Notes: generated by a model from the sequence alone, not told the origin. A DNA stretch of 46,361 bases from Methylobacterium cerastii (GCF_022179125.1 NZ_BPQG01000080.1:1-46361); one strand, 5' to 3'; shown: positions 1-7,726, counted from the first letter of the stretch. Made by a program: numbers and translations.

Positions 1-1261
1 GGGCGGGGCTGTCGGGGGCGGCGTCGTCGCCACGCCGCGGTGGCGCCGGCCGGATCGTCACGCGGCCGGCCGCGTCGGCGGCGACCACGAGGCCGCGCAG
101 GGTGCGCCGCACCGGGCGCCCCGCCCGCAGCGCCGGGAGCAGGTCGCCGAGCACCAGCCGCTCCAACCGCTCCAGCCGCCGCGGCAGCGCGCCGCCGGCC
201 CGGTCGAGGGCGAGGTCGACGACGCGGAGCGCGACGGCCTCGGGGAGGTCGGCGAGGGTGGGGCCGTCGAGATGGAGCGGCCCGATCGCCGCAGCACCCC
301 CTCCCCTCTCTGCGGGGGAGGTGATCGCAGCTGGTTCGATACCCCTCACCACCTCATCCTGGGGTGCGGCGTCAGCCGCCTCGAAGGAGGGCTCCAGGGG
401 TCGCAGCGGCCTCTCGATGGCTCCTTCGAGGCCTCCGCTCCGCTCCGGCACCTCAGGATGAGGGAGTGGATCGGACGCCCCTCCTCTGCCATCGCCCCGC
501 CCTTTCACGGAAGGCGCGGCGAAGACGGCTTGCCGGAAGGCGGAGTCCGCCATCGCGGCCAGCGCCGCGTCGTCGCGGGCGGCGCGCTCGGCCACCTTTG
601 CGAATCGTTCGCTCGTGAACCCTTCGGCGGCGAGCAGCGGCAGCAACCGGCGAAGGCGCACCCGGCCGTAGCGGTCGTCGGCGTTCGAGGGGTCGCGGAC
701 GAAGCCGACGCCCTCCGCTTCGCACCAGGCGACGAGATCGACCTTGGGGATGTCGAGGAAGGGGCGGGCCAGCACGAGCCCCGGCGCCAGCGGGCGCTCC
801 CGCCGCATCCCGGCAAGGCCCGCGGGGCCGCTTCCGGCGATCAGGCGCATGAGCACCGTCTCGACCTGGTCGTCGCGGGTGTGGCCGGTCAGCAGGTAGC
901 CGGCGCCGACCGAGGCGGCGTGCGCGGCGAGCAGGCGGTAGCGGGCGGCGCGCGCCGTCGCCTGGATGGCGGTGCCGGGGTGGGCGCCGTCCCAACGCAG
1001 GATCGCGTGCGGGAGCCCGAGCACGGCGGCGGCGGCGGCGACGGCGCGGGCCTCCTCAGCGGATTCGGGGCGCAGGCCGTGATCGACGGTGGCGACGAAG
1101 AGCCCGTCGCGCCGGCCCGCGGCGGCCCGCATCAGGGCGGTGGAATCGGGGCCGCCGGAGACGGCGAGCAGCAGGATTGCGTCGCTGGCCAGCCAAGGTG
1201 CGAGGGCGGTGTCGAGGGCGCGACGAATCCGGGGGTCGGGATCGTCGCGCGGGCCGCTCAC
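1..1261 (-). CDS. tilS: tRNA(Ile)-lysidine synthase TilS (3' end beyond window)
   Basis: TilS is the cytoplasmic N-type ATP pyrophosphatase that joins lysine to C34 of the AUA-reading tRNA-Ile, changing both its codon and its amino-acid identity. The PP-loop SGGPDS lies at about residues 35-40, followed by the motifs DHGLRPES and TGHTRDDQVETVLMRL, all typical of TilS. I start it at a GTG (1261-1259) that overlaps the cpoB stop as GTGA, which implies translational coupling. The frame stays open to base 1, so the C-terminus is outside the window. After the conserved helix ending ADSAFRQAVF, the frame runs through about 230 nt of repeat-like DNA (about 300-530) encoding a low-complexity segment (for example SDPLPHPEVPE), then returns to TilS-like sequence (LADLPEAVALRVVDLALDR). 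The order pal-cpoB-tilS is conserved in many alphaproteobacteria. Confidence 0.93.
   Translation of the reverse strand, partial: MSGPRDDPDPRIRRALDTALAPWLASDAILLLAVSGGPDSTALMRAAAGRRDGLFVATVDHGLRPESAEEARAVAAAAAVLGLPHAILRWDGAHPGTAIQATARAARYRLLAAHAASVGAGYLLTGHTRDDQVETVLMRLIAGSGPAGLAGMRRERPLAPGLVLARPFLDIPKVDLVAWCEAEGVGFVRDPSNADDRYGRVRLRRLLPLLAAEGFTSERFAKVAERAARDDAALAAMADSAFRQAVFAAPSVKGRGDGRGGASDPLPHPEVPERSGGLEGAIERPLRPLEPSFEAADAAPQDEVVRGIEPAAITSPAERGGGAAAIGPLHLDGPTLADLPEAVALRVVDLALDRAGGALPRRLERLERLVLGDLLPALRAGRPVRRTLRGLVVAADAAGRVTIRPAPPRRGDDAAPDSPA
352..463. repeat. imperfect inverted repeat inside the tilS reading frame
   Basis: The left arm begins CCTCATCCTG and contains GCCTCGAAGGAG. The right arm contains CTCCTTCGAGGC and ends CAGGATGAGG, so the 112 bp form a long imperfect palindrome. 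A shorter palindrome, CTCCCC-N8-GGGGAG (301-320), lies just beside it and resembles the repeat at 46095-46233. Such palindromes are normally intergenic; this one is read through in frame by tilS without a stop. Confidence 0.75.
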
Positions 1262-2241
1262 GCCGCGCAGCGTGCGCGCTTCTGCTCGCGCGCCACGCTC
1301 TGGCGCACGGTCGAGCCCGCGGCGGGGAACTTGCGGTCGAGCTCGGCCAGCGTCGCGCAGGCCTGCTCTCGGGCGCCCAGGGCGTTCAGCGAGACGCCGA
1401 GCTTGAGCATCGCCTCCGGCGCCTGGGGCGAGCGGGCGTAGTCGGTCGAGACCTTCAGGAACTGCTCGGCCGCCTCGCGGTTGCGGTTGCGCTGCAGGTA
1501 GCTCTCGCCGAGCCAGTAGGTCGCCGCCGGCACGTGGCCGTCGCGCGGGTGCGACTGGATGAACTGGCGGAAGGACATCTCCGCCTGCTCGTAGCGCTTC
1601 TCGCGGATGTGCCCGACGGCCGCCTCGTAGTCGCTGGTCGCGTCGCCCGAGCCGGTGGCCGCGACGCTCGCCGGCGCGCGCGCCGGGTTCGGCAGCGCGC
1701 CGGTGGTGCCGACGCGGGCGGGCGGCGACAGGTCGACGGGCTCGTCGTAGCCGGGAGCGCCCCGCGTCTCGGCATCCTCGCCGTCGTCGATCGCCGGCTC
1801 CGGCAGGCGCCGGGTCTGCGCCATCGGCGCGGCCGGGGCGGGCGCGGCGACCGGAGCGGAGGGCTGGGCGGCGCCGAGCTGCATCGGCGCGCCGGGGCGG
1901 CCCGGGTTCTGCTCGGGGTCGAAGGCGTCGCCGCGCTTCTGCGGGCGGGGGGCGCCCGGGTTGCCGCCGTTGACGGCGCCGGCCGGCTCCCGGCTCGGCG
2001 CGGGCGCGGACTTGCCGCCGCCCTTCTCGTTCAGGCGGAACTCGACGTCCTCCTGGAACTTCCGAAGCTGCTCCTTGAGCTGCCGGTTCTCGTATTGCAG
2101 CGTCTCGATCTGCCCGGCCATCAGCCGGGACTGGTTCTCGATCCGGTTGAGGCGCACGACGAATTCGGAGGCGTCCTGCGCCGCGGCCGGGGCGGCGAGG
2201 CTGAAGGCGGCACAGGAGGCGAGAAGCAGGCGGCGGAGCAT
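1258..2241 (-). CDS. cpoB: Tol-Pal system protein CpoB/YbgF
   Basis: Periplasmic protein that links peptidoglycan synthesis to outer-membrane constriction through Tol-Pal during division. The 327-residue product has a Sec signal peptide (MLRRLLLASCAAFSLAAPAAA) with probable cleavage before QDASEF. A coiled coil follows at about 27-75 (RLNRIENQSRLMAGQIETLQ onward), then a long Pro/Ala-rich linker, then C-terminal TPR units at about 205-320 (YEAAVGHIREKRYEQAEMSF; YWLGESYLQRNRNREAAEQF). This coiled-coil, linker and TPR layout is the family's. The stop overlaps the tilS start by 4 nt. pal is about 0.8 kb upstream on the same strand, separated by an opposite-strand gene, so cpoB may need its own promoter in 2242-2520. 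Confidence 0.95.
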   Translation of the reverse strand: MLRRLLLASCAAFSLAAPAAAQDASEFVVRLNRIENQSRLMAGQIETLQYENRQLKEQLRKFQEDVEFRLNEKGGGKSAPAPSREPAGAVNGGNPGAPRPQKRGDAFDPEQNPGRPGAPMQLGAAQPSAPVAAPAPAAPMAQTRRLPEPAIDDGEDAETRGAPGYDEPVDLSPPARVGTTGALPNPARAPASVAATGSGDATSDYEAAVGHIREKRYEQAEMSFRQFIQSHPRDGHVPAATYWLGESYLQRNRNREAAEQFLKVSTDYARSPQAPEAMLKLGVSLNALGAREQACATLAELDRKFPAAGSTVRQSVAREQKRARCAA

Positions 2242-2520
2242 GGTGGCACCGGTCGTGACAGGGAGCGCGCAAGGTCGGCGCGAGGCCGGTAGCAGATGCC
2301 GCCCAGCGCGGCAAAGTTAAGGCGATGTCGGCTTCGGGCTCATCGAGCCGCGCGGTGAGATGCGGGCCTCCAGGATCGGCCGCACGCGGCGGCGCACCGG
2401 AGATTCGCGCCGTTCCGCGGCGCGTCGCCCTGGGCGCGGCCGCCCCGGAGGTTGCCGCCGCGACCGGCCCGGTGTGAGGTGCGGCCCGCGGAATCGCGAA
2501 CGGCCGGATGCGGAGTTCAC

Positions 2521-2934
2521 ATGCCCCAGGAACGGATCATCGTAGAAGCGACGGCCTCCGCACCGGTCGGCGTCGTCTGGGACGCCTACACGACGCCGGA
2601 CCAGATCACGCAGTGGAATTTCGCGTCCGACGACTGGCATTGTCCGACGGCGACCGTCGACCTTCGGGAAGGCGGCACGTTCACCTCGCGCATGGAGGCA
2701 AAGGACGGCAGCATGGGCTTCGATTTCGCGGGCACCTACACCAGGATCGTCCCGAACGAACGGATCGAATACGCGTTCGGCGACCGTCATGCGGTGGTCG
2801 CGTTCACCGCGTTGGGCGAGCGGACCGGCGTGAAGGTCGCGTTCGATCCCGAGACCCGTTTTCCCATCGAGCAGCAGCGCAGCGGCTGGGCCGCCATCCT
2901 CGGCAACCTCTGCCGACACGTCGCGAGAGGTTGA
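2521..2934 (+). CDS. SRPBCC (AHSA1/polyketide-cyclase-like) protein
   Basis: Small cytoplasmic protein of 137 residues with the START-like helix-grip fold of the AHSA1/SRPBCC superfamily, which binds hydrophobic ligands; its ligand is not predictable. Typical features are the N-terminal strand IIVEATASAPVGVVWDAYT, the TTPDQITQW segment, the EGGTFTSRMEAKDGS hairpin, and the C-terminal helix with SGWAAILGNLCRHV. I start it at ATG 2521, with GGAG about 7 nt upstream. An earlier in-frame ATG at 2452 would add an atypical Arg/Pro-rich extension. It sits alone on the plus strand between pal and cpoB, divergent from cpoB and convergent with pal, which looks like an insertion into a conserved cluster. 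Confidence 0.88.
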   Translation: MPQERIIVEATASAPVGVVWDAYTTPDQITQWNFASDDWHCPTATVDLREGGTFTSRMEAKDGSMGFDFAGTYTRIVPNERIEYAFGDRHAVVAFTALGERTGVKVAFDPETRFPIEQQRSGWAAILGNLCRHVARG

Positions 2935-3073
2935 CCTGCGCCGGACGGGTCGGCTGGACGCGTCGTGGCGGGTGCCGCCCCCACCGCTCACCCCGGGGCG
3001 GCCGCCTGAGGGGGCCGCGGGGTGGCGAAGGCGGGATGCGGGGTCGTCCGGTGACGAAGGTCGCGCCTGCCGG

Positions 3074-3604
3074 TCAGCTTCCGGCGCCGCGGTCGAGCAC
3101 CGTCACGGCGCGGCGGTTCTGCGACCAGCACGAGATGTCGTTGCAGACCGCGACCGGGCGCTCCTTGCCGTAGGAGACGGTGCGCATCCGGCCGGCACCG
3201 ATGCCGCGGGAGGCGAGGTAGTCGTTCACGGCCTGCGCGCGGCGGGCGCCGAGCGAGAAGTTGTACTCGCGGGTGCCGCGCTCGTCGGCATGGCCCTCGA
3301 TGAGGAAGCTGTAGCGCGGGTAGCGCTGCAGCCAGGCCGCCTGCTTGTCGAGGGTGCCGGTGGCGGTGGGCGTCAGGTCGGTCGAGTCGGACTCGAAGAA
3401 CACCCGGTCGCCGATGTTCACGACGAAGTCCTGCGCGCTGCCCGGCGTCGAGGCGCCGCCGCCGAAGGCCGAGGCGTCGGCGAGGTCCTTGTCGCTGCTG
3501 CAGGCCGAGACCGCGAGGCCGGCGCAGAGGGCGAGGCCCAGGGAGAGGGTGCGCAGGGAAAGGGTGCGCAGGGAGGCGGCGCGGAAGCGCGCGGATCGGG
3601 GCAT
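3074..3604 (-). CDS. pal: Peptidoglycan-associated lipoprotein Pal
   Basis: Outer-membrane lipoprotein that binds peptidoglycan through its OmpA-like domain and works with TolB/TolA to keep the envelope intact. The 176-residue product has a signal peptide ending in a lipobox (AVSAC, lipidated Cys at about residue 35). The OmpA-C domain follows with VFFESDSTDLTPTA, the peptidoglycan-binding segment FLIEGHADERGTREYNFSLG and ARRAQAVNDYLASRGI. I chose ATG 3604 because GGAG lies 8 nt upstream; an in-frame GTG at 3613 has no spaced Shine-Dalgarno sequence. A tandem 15-bp duplication (3546-3560 and 3561-3575) repeats the signal-peptide residues SLRTL. CpoB and TilS follow downstream after an intervening opposite-strand gene. 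Confidence 0.96.
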   Translation of the reverse strand: MPRSARFRAASLRTLSLRTLSLGLALCAGLAVSACSSDKDLADASAFGGGASTPGSAQDFVVNIGDRVFFESDSTDLTPTATGTLDKQAAWLQRYPRYSFLIEGHADERGTREYNFSLGARRAQAVNDYLASRGIGAGRMRTVSYGKERPVAVCNDISCWSQNRRAVTVLDRGAGS

Positions 3605-4019
3605 GTCTGTCACTCCACGAGCGGACTTGAGGTGCGCCGGCCCGGCGCGGGTCGCGGCGAGTTGGGCGCGTTGAGGTCCGCGCGTTCAAACGAGATTGGG
3701 CTTTAGGCCGATCGGGTTAAGCGAAGGTTCCATCAAGCTTGACGCGAGGTTTCCAACACGGCCCATCCGCCGCCGATGTGTCGTTGCGCACGCCGGACCG
3801 AGCCTGTCGCCCGGCGCGTCGCCGGCCCCGTCAGGCGCTCCCAATGCGGCGGTCGCGCGGCCCGGTCGGCACGGCGCGCCGAATTCGGGCGCGGCGTTGC
3901 GGCGGCGCAACATCGTCGCTCGCCGAGACGGGCCGAGCAGGCCTCGAGCCCGGGCGCCTTCACCGAGCGTTAACCGCCTTGGCCCCCAAGCTCGCGCACC
4001 GACCGCCGGATCGACCGCG
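3605..4019. other. intergenic region between pal and the response regulator
   Basis: These 415 bp lie between two divergent genes and contain no convincing gene. A relatively AT-rich patch at about 3685-3755 is the likely promoter area for pal. It includes the palindrome TCAAGCTTGA (3733-3742), part of a 25-bp sequence shared with the PBP1A upstream region. Confidence 0.5.
3730..3754. promoter_or_regulatory. 25-bp sequence shared with 29812-29836
   Basis: The sequence begins CCATCAAGCTTGACGC and ends TTTCC. It matches 29812-29836 at 21 of 25 positions, and all four differences are G/C swaps. Both copies lie in divergent intergenic regions beside envelope genes (pal here, PBP1A there). A shared regulator site or promoter element is an inference; chance similarity or a short repeat is possible. 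Confidence 0.4.
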
Positions 4020-4415
4020 ATGCCTTCCGCCCAGAACGTGCTCATTGTCGAGGACAGCTACCTGCTCCTCGAGATCATCGCCTCGCTCTGCGCGACCCAG
4101 GGCATCGGCGTGGTCGAGGCGTCGAGCGGCGAGGCCGCGCTGACGATCCTGCGCGAGCGCGGCCGCGCGATCGACTGTCTGTTCACCGACATTCGCCTGC
4201 CCGGCCTGATCGACGGCTGGAGCGTGGCCGAGGCCTTCCGCGCGCTGCATCCCGACCGGCCGGTGGTCTACACCTCGACGGCCCCCGCCCTGCCCCCGCG
4301 GGCCGTCGGCGGCAGCCTGTACCTGCGCAAGCCGTTCCAGATCCGCGACGTCGAGCAGGTGGTGCGGATGATGGCGCGGGGCCGCCTCGACGCGCCGGTC
4401 CGCGCGGCGGTGTGA
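4020..4415 (+). CDS. Single-domain response regulator (receiver only)
   Basis: Cytoplasmic receiver-domain protein of 131 residues with no output domain. The receiver landmarks are all present: the acidic pair in VLIVEDSYLL, the phospho-acceptor Asp in LFTDIRLPG, the Ser/Thr switch in VVYTST, and the Lys in LYLRKPFQ. Such stand-alone receivers pass phosphate to a phosphotransferase or act by protein-protein contact. I start it at ATG 4020; an upstream extension of the frame encodes only Arg/Pro/Ala-rich sequence without receiver features. No histidine kinase is adjacent. The chpT gene lies about 10 kb away, but nothing in the sequence ties the two together. Confidence 0.88.
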   Translation: MPSAQNVLIVEDSYLLLEIIASLCATQGIGVVEASSGEAALTILRERGRAIDCLFTDIRLPGLIDGWSVAEAFRALHPDRPVVYTSTAPALPPRAVGGSLYLRKPFQIRDVEQVVRMMARGRLDAPVRAAV

Positions 4416-4468
4416 CCGCAGGGCGTTCGCACGGACGAACCAGGCGCCTCGCCCCGGGCGCCGCCGGC

Positions 4469-5491
4469 TCACGCCGCGCGGAACATCGCCACGATCTCCG
4501 GCGCGGCGATCCAGGCCTCGACCCGGGCGCAGGCGAGGTCGCCGGGCTCGGCCGCGTCGTAGAGCGCGAAGCTCGCCGCGAGGAAGCCGGGCAGGTCGTA
4601 GAGGTCCGGGAAGGCGTCGCCGCGGGGCTTGGTCTTGAACAGGTACGAGCCGGTCAACCCGTAGACCTCGGCGATCGGCGGGTAGACCGGCCAGACCACG
4701 TCGCGGGCGAGCTCGTCGCCGAGGTAGTCCTCGATCTCCACCGGCTCCGGCGTGAAGCCGCTCTCGACGAGCAGGCGCCGGGCGATGTCGGCGATCACGA
4801 AGACCTTCGGGTGGTTGATCACGTGCATGAACGCGCCGCGCCGGCCCCAGCGGCTCATCTCGCGCTCCAGCCCGAAGCCGACCATGGCCCCGCCGCCGAC
4901 CAGCTCGCGCACCGCCGGCTCCCACTGGTCGAGGTAGCCGAGCCGGCGGAAGACGTCTTCGCGGAACAACCGCTCCGTCTGGGCCGCGGTGAGGCCGAGG
5001 CGGTGGGCGCACAGGGCGATGGCCGAGTGGTACTGCCCCAGCGGCGAGCGCGCGAGCTTCAGCGCCGCCAGGTCCTCGACCCGGCCGGCGTAGACCATGT
5101 CCGGGTGGAAGGCCGAGAACACGATCGTCGGGAACATCCGGGTGCGCGGGTCGCGGCGGCGGAGCACCGTGATGTCGCCCCCCGGGAGCAGACCGGCCGG
5201 AAACAGCTGCGAGAACACGTGGTCGCTGGAGGCGAGCGTCGAGACCAGGCCGTCGATGTGGCCGTGGTCGCGCCCGAGCGTTCCCATCGGCAGGAAGCGG
5301 ACGGGGCTGTCGGGCGCCAGGAGCCGCATCGCCTGGGCCACCCCGCGGGCCTGGCAGTTGCCGAGCACCGCGATCCGTGGTCCGCGGCGGCCCGCGTCGG
5401 CGGCGGGCTTGGCGCGCCACGGTGTCGCCCAGGATGGCGGCGACAACGAGAACGCGCCGCGGGCGCGCCTGGGCAGATCGGACAGGGCCAC
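4469..5491 (-). CDS. WcbI-family polysaccharide biosynthesis protein
   Basis: A 340-residue protein with the family's N-terminal signature RIAVLGNCQARGVAQAMRLL, followed by DHVFSQLFPAG and IVFSAFHPDMVY. WcbI of Burkholderia capsule clusters binds coenzyme A/acetyl-CoA and is thought to be an acetyltransferase acting on capsule; the role here is by analogy. The start is uncertain: GTG 5491 is the only clear initiator upstream of the signature and has no strong Shine-Dalgarno. The roughly 37 residues before RGPRIAVLGNCQ look non-conserved. It is divergent from a GSCFA gene across an 89-bp gap, suggesting shared control of surface-glycan modification. No glycosyltransferase or capsule-export gene is nearby. 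Confidence 0.82.
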   Translation of the reverse strand: MALSDLPRRARGAFSLSPPSWATPWRAKPAADAGRRGPRIAVLGNCQARGVAQAMRLLAPDSPVRFLPMGTLGRDHGHIDGLVSTLASSDHVFSQLFPAGLLPGGDITVLRRRDPRTRMFPTIVFSAFHPDMVYAGRVEDLAALKLARSPLGQYHSAIALCAHRLGLTAAQTERLFREDVFRRLGYLDQWEPAVRELVGGGAMVGFGLEREMSRWGRRGAFMHVINHPKVFVIADIARRLLVESGFTPEPVEIEDYLGDELARDVVWPVYPPIAEVYGLTGSYLFKTKPRGDAFPDLYDLPGFLAASFALYDAAEPGDLACARVEAWIAAPEIVAMFRAA

Positions 5492-5580
5492 GTTCGCGCC
5501 GGGTGCATCGGGTGGGGCTAAGAATCTCGGGACGCATCGCCGAGGCGGACGCGCCGGAGGTCGGAGGAAGGGTCCAAAAG

Positions 5581-6648
5581 ATGACGGCCAACCCCTATAG
5601 CGGTCTACCGGCCGAGCGTTTCTGGCGCAAGGTCGTGACCAACGTCGCCCCGTTCGCGGTCGATCCGCGGCCGCGCGCCCCCTTCTCCATCGGCCAGGGC
5701 GACAAGGTCGCCACCGGCGGATCGTGCTTCGCCCAGCGCGTCGCCGAGGCTCTTCGAGCGGAGGGCTTCAACTACTACGTGACGGAGCCCGCCCCCGAGG
5801 GCACCGCCCGCGCGGAGGCCGACGCGCGCCAGTTCGGCACCTTCTCGGCCCGCTACGGCAACCTCTACTACACGCGCCAGTTCGTGCAGCTGTTCGACCG
5901 CGCCTACGGCCGGTTCGAGCCCGAATTGAAGGCGTGGCTGCGCGAGGACGGCCGCTACGTCGACCCGTTCCGCCCCACCGTCGAGCCCGCGGGCTTCCCC
6001 GACGAGGCCGCGGTGGTGGCCGCCCGCGACGCGCATCTGGCCGAGGTGCGCCGCCTGTTCGAGACGCTGGACGTGTTCGTGCTGACGCTGGGCCTCACCG
6101 AGGGCTGGCGCTGGCGCGCCGACGGGGCCGCCCTGCCGCTGGCCCCGGGCGTCGCCGGCGGCACCTACGATCCGGCGCTCTACGAATGCGTCAACGCCGG
6201 CGCGGCCGAGGTGCTCGCCGACCTGCAGGGCTTCCTCGAACGGCTCTGGAGCGTGAACGCTTCGGCCCGCATCATCCTCACGGTCTCGCCGGTGCCGATG
6301 ATCGCCACCTTCATGGACCGGCACGTGATGGAATCGAACAGCTACTCGAAGTCGGTGCTGCGGGTGGCGGCGGGCGAGGCCTGCGCCTCCGGCGACCCGC
6401 GGGCGGTGTACTTCCCCGCCTACGACATCGTCACCAGCAACGTGAACGCGGGGCGCTACTACAACGACGACCTGCGCACCATCAACGACGCGGGCGTGCG
6501 CCACGTGATGCGCTCGTTCCTCGCCACCTTCGCGGCCGACCGCACCACCCCGGCCCCGGTGCAGGCCGCCCACGACTTCGCCGCGGAATACGAGGGCACG
6601 GCGGGCGTGATCTGCGACGAGGAGCAGATCGAACGCAGCGTGGCGTGA
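5581..6648 (+). CDS. GSCFA domain-containing protein
   Basis: A 355-residue protein carrying the name-giving motif (ATGGSCFAQRVAEAL) near residue 45, followed by FGTFSARYGNLYYTRQFVQLF, VFVLTLGLTEGWRW and ILTVSPVPMIATF. GSCFA proteins are related to SGNH/GDSL hydrolases and are often found with polysaccharide genes, where an esterase or acyl-transfer role is suspected; no substrate can be named. I start it at ATG 5581, preceded by GGAGGAAGG about 10 nt upstream. A longer frame exists upstream but overlaps the divergent WcbI gene. The C-terminus ends close to a palindromic repeat that separates it from the convergent hemC. Confidence 0.9.
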   Translation: MTANPYSGLPAERFWRKVVTNVAPFAVDPRPRAPFSIGQGDKVATGGSCFAQRVAEALRAEGFNYYVTEPAPEGTARAEADARQFGTFSARYGNLYYTRQFVQLFDRAYGRFEPELKAWLREDGRYVDPFRPTVEPAGFPDEAAVVAARDAHLAEVRRLFETLDVFVLTLGLTEGWRWRADGAALPLAPGVAGGTYDPALYECVNAGAAEVLADLQGFLERLWSVNASARIILTVSPVPMIATFMDRHVMESNSYSKSVLRVAAGEACASGDPRAVYFPAYDIVTSNVNAGRYYNDDLRTINDAGVRHVMRSFLATFAADRTTPAPVQAAHDFAAEYEGTAGVICDEEQIERSVA

Positions 6649-6672
6649 GGCGAAATCAGGACACGCCGACCG

Positions 6673-6779
6673 GCCCCCTCTCCCGAATGGGAGAGGGTTG
6701 GGGTGAGGGGGGCGACATGTCCGGAAAGACCTCGCCCCTCACCCTGTCCCTCTCCCGAACGGGAGAGGGGACCCGCGCT
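6673..6779. repeat. GC-rich palindromic repeat between convergent genes
   Basis: Two palindromes of the type CCTCTCCCGAACGGGAGAGG flank an inner pair, GGGGTGAGGGG and CCCCTCACCC. The whole about 107-bp unit is therefore a nested inverted repeat. Related copies are at 18120-18217 and 35964-36060, with half copies at 7834-7853 and 13958-13987. It fills the gap between the convergent GSCFA and hemC genes, where it could stop transcription from both sides. Confidence 0.8.
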
Positions 6780-6802
6780 CCATCCGTCCGGGGCGCCGCG
6801 GC

Positions 6803-7726
6803 CTACTGCAGGTGCTTCGTGTAGATCTCGCCCGCCGCCGCCTTGATCTCGGCCCCGCACTCGCGGCCGATCCGGGCCGCGTCGGCGACCGGGCCCGAGC
6901 GGGAGGCGGCCCAATGGCGGCTGCCGTCGGGGAGGAACAGCAGGCCGTTGAGGCTGAGCGTGTCGCCCTCGATCCGCGCCAGCGCCGCGATCGGCGTGCG
7001 GCAGGAGCCGTCGAGCTCGGCCAGCAGCGCCCGCTCGGCGCCGATGGCGGTGGTGGTGCGGGCGCAGGCCAACGGGGCCAGCAGCGCGTGGATCTCGGCG
7101 TCGCCTTCGCGGGCCTCGATGCCCAGCGCCCCTTGGGCCACCGCCGGCAGCATCTCCTCGACCGAGAGCACCGAGCGCGCCATGCCCTCCAGGCCGAGGC
7201 GCTCGAGGCCGGCGAGCGCCAGCAGCGTCGCGTCGCACTCGCCGGCCTCGAGCTTGCGCATGCGGGTGTTGGCGTTGCCGCGCAGCGGCACGATCCGCAG
7301 GTCCGGCCGGCGCATCAGCACCTGCGCCGCGCGCCGGAGCGAGGAGGTGCCGACGCGCGCGCCCTCGGGCAGTTCCGCGAACCCGGAGGCCCGCGGCGAC
7401 AGGAAGGCGTCGCGCGGGTCGTCGCGCGCCAGGATGCAGGCGATGACCAGCCCCTCGGGCAGCCAGGTCTCGACGTCCTTCATCGAGTGGACGGCGACAT
7501 CCACCTCGTCGGAGAACAGCGCCTGCTCCAATTCCTTGGTGAACAGCCCCTTGCCGCCGATCTCGGAGAGCGGCCGGTCCAGGATCTTGTCCGCCACGGT
7601 GGTGACGACGACCAGCTCGGTCTCGAGGCCGGGGTTGGCCGCCACGATCTTGTCGCGGACCATGCCGGTCTGCGCGAGCGCCATCGGGCTACCGCGGGTG
7701 CCGATGCGGAGGGGACGCTGGATCAT
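6803..7726 (-). CDS. hemC: Hydroxymethylbilane synthase (porphobilinogen deaminase) HemC
   Basis: Cytoplasmic enzyme that joins four porphobilinogens into hydroxymethylbilane in tetrapyrrole (heme, cobalamin, bacteriochlorophyll) synthesis. The 307-residue product begins LRIGTRGSPMALAQ. It has the catalytic Asp84 in AVHSMKDV, the substrate-binding TSSLRRAAQ (127-135), the RGNANTRMRKL loop, and Cys242 in ELDGSCRTPIAA, which carries the dipyrromethane cofactor. Length and motifs are full. I start it at ATG 7726, just before IQRPLRIG; upstream in-frame sequence crosses repeat DNA. Heme-pathway neighbours are absent, so it is probably transcribed alone or with the ABM-domain gene upstream, across a repeat half-copy. 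Confidence 0.97.
   Translation of the reverse strand: MIQRPLRIGTRGSPMALAQTGMVRDKIVAANPGLETELVVVTTVADKILDRPLSEIGGKGLFTKELEQALFSDEVDVAVHSMKDVETWLPEGLVIACILARDDPRDAFLSPRASGFAELPEGARVGTSSLRRAAQVLMRRPDLRIVPLRGNANTRMRKLEAGECDATLLALAGLERLGLEGMARSVLSVEEMLPAVAQGALGIEAREGDAEIHALLAPLACARTTTAIGAERALLAELDGSCRTPIAALARIEGDTLSLNGLLFLPDGSRHWAASRSGPVADAARIGRECGAEIKAAAGEIYTKHLQ

Noticed and set aside
4416-4468. A terminator hairpin between the response regulator and the WcbI gene
   Set aside because: GGCGCC repeats can pair, but in DNA this GC-rich such short stems are common and there is no T-tract.
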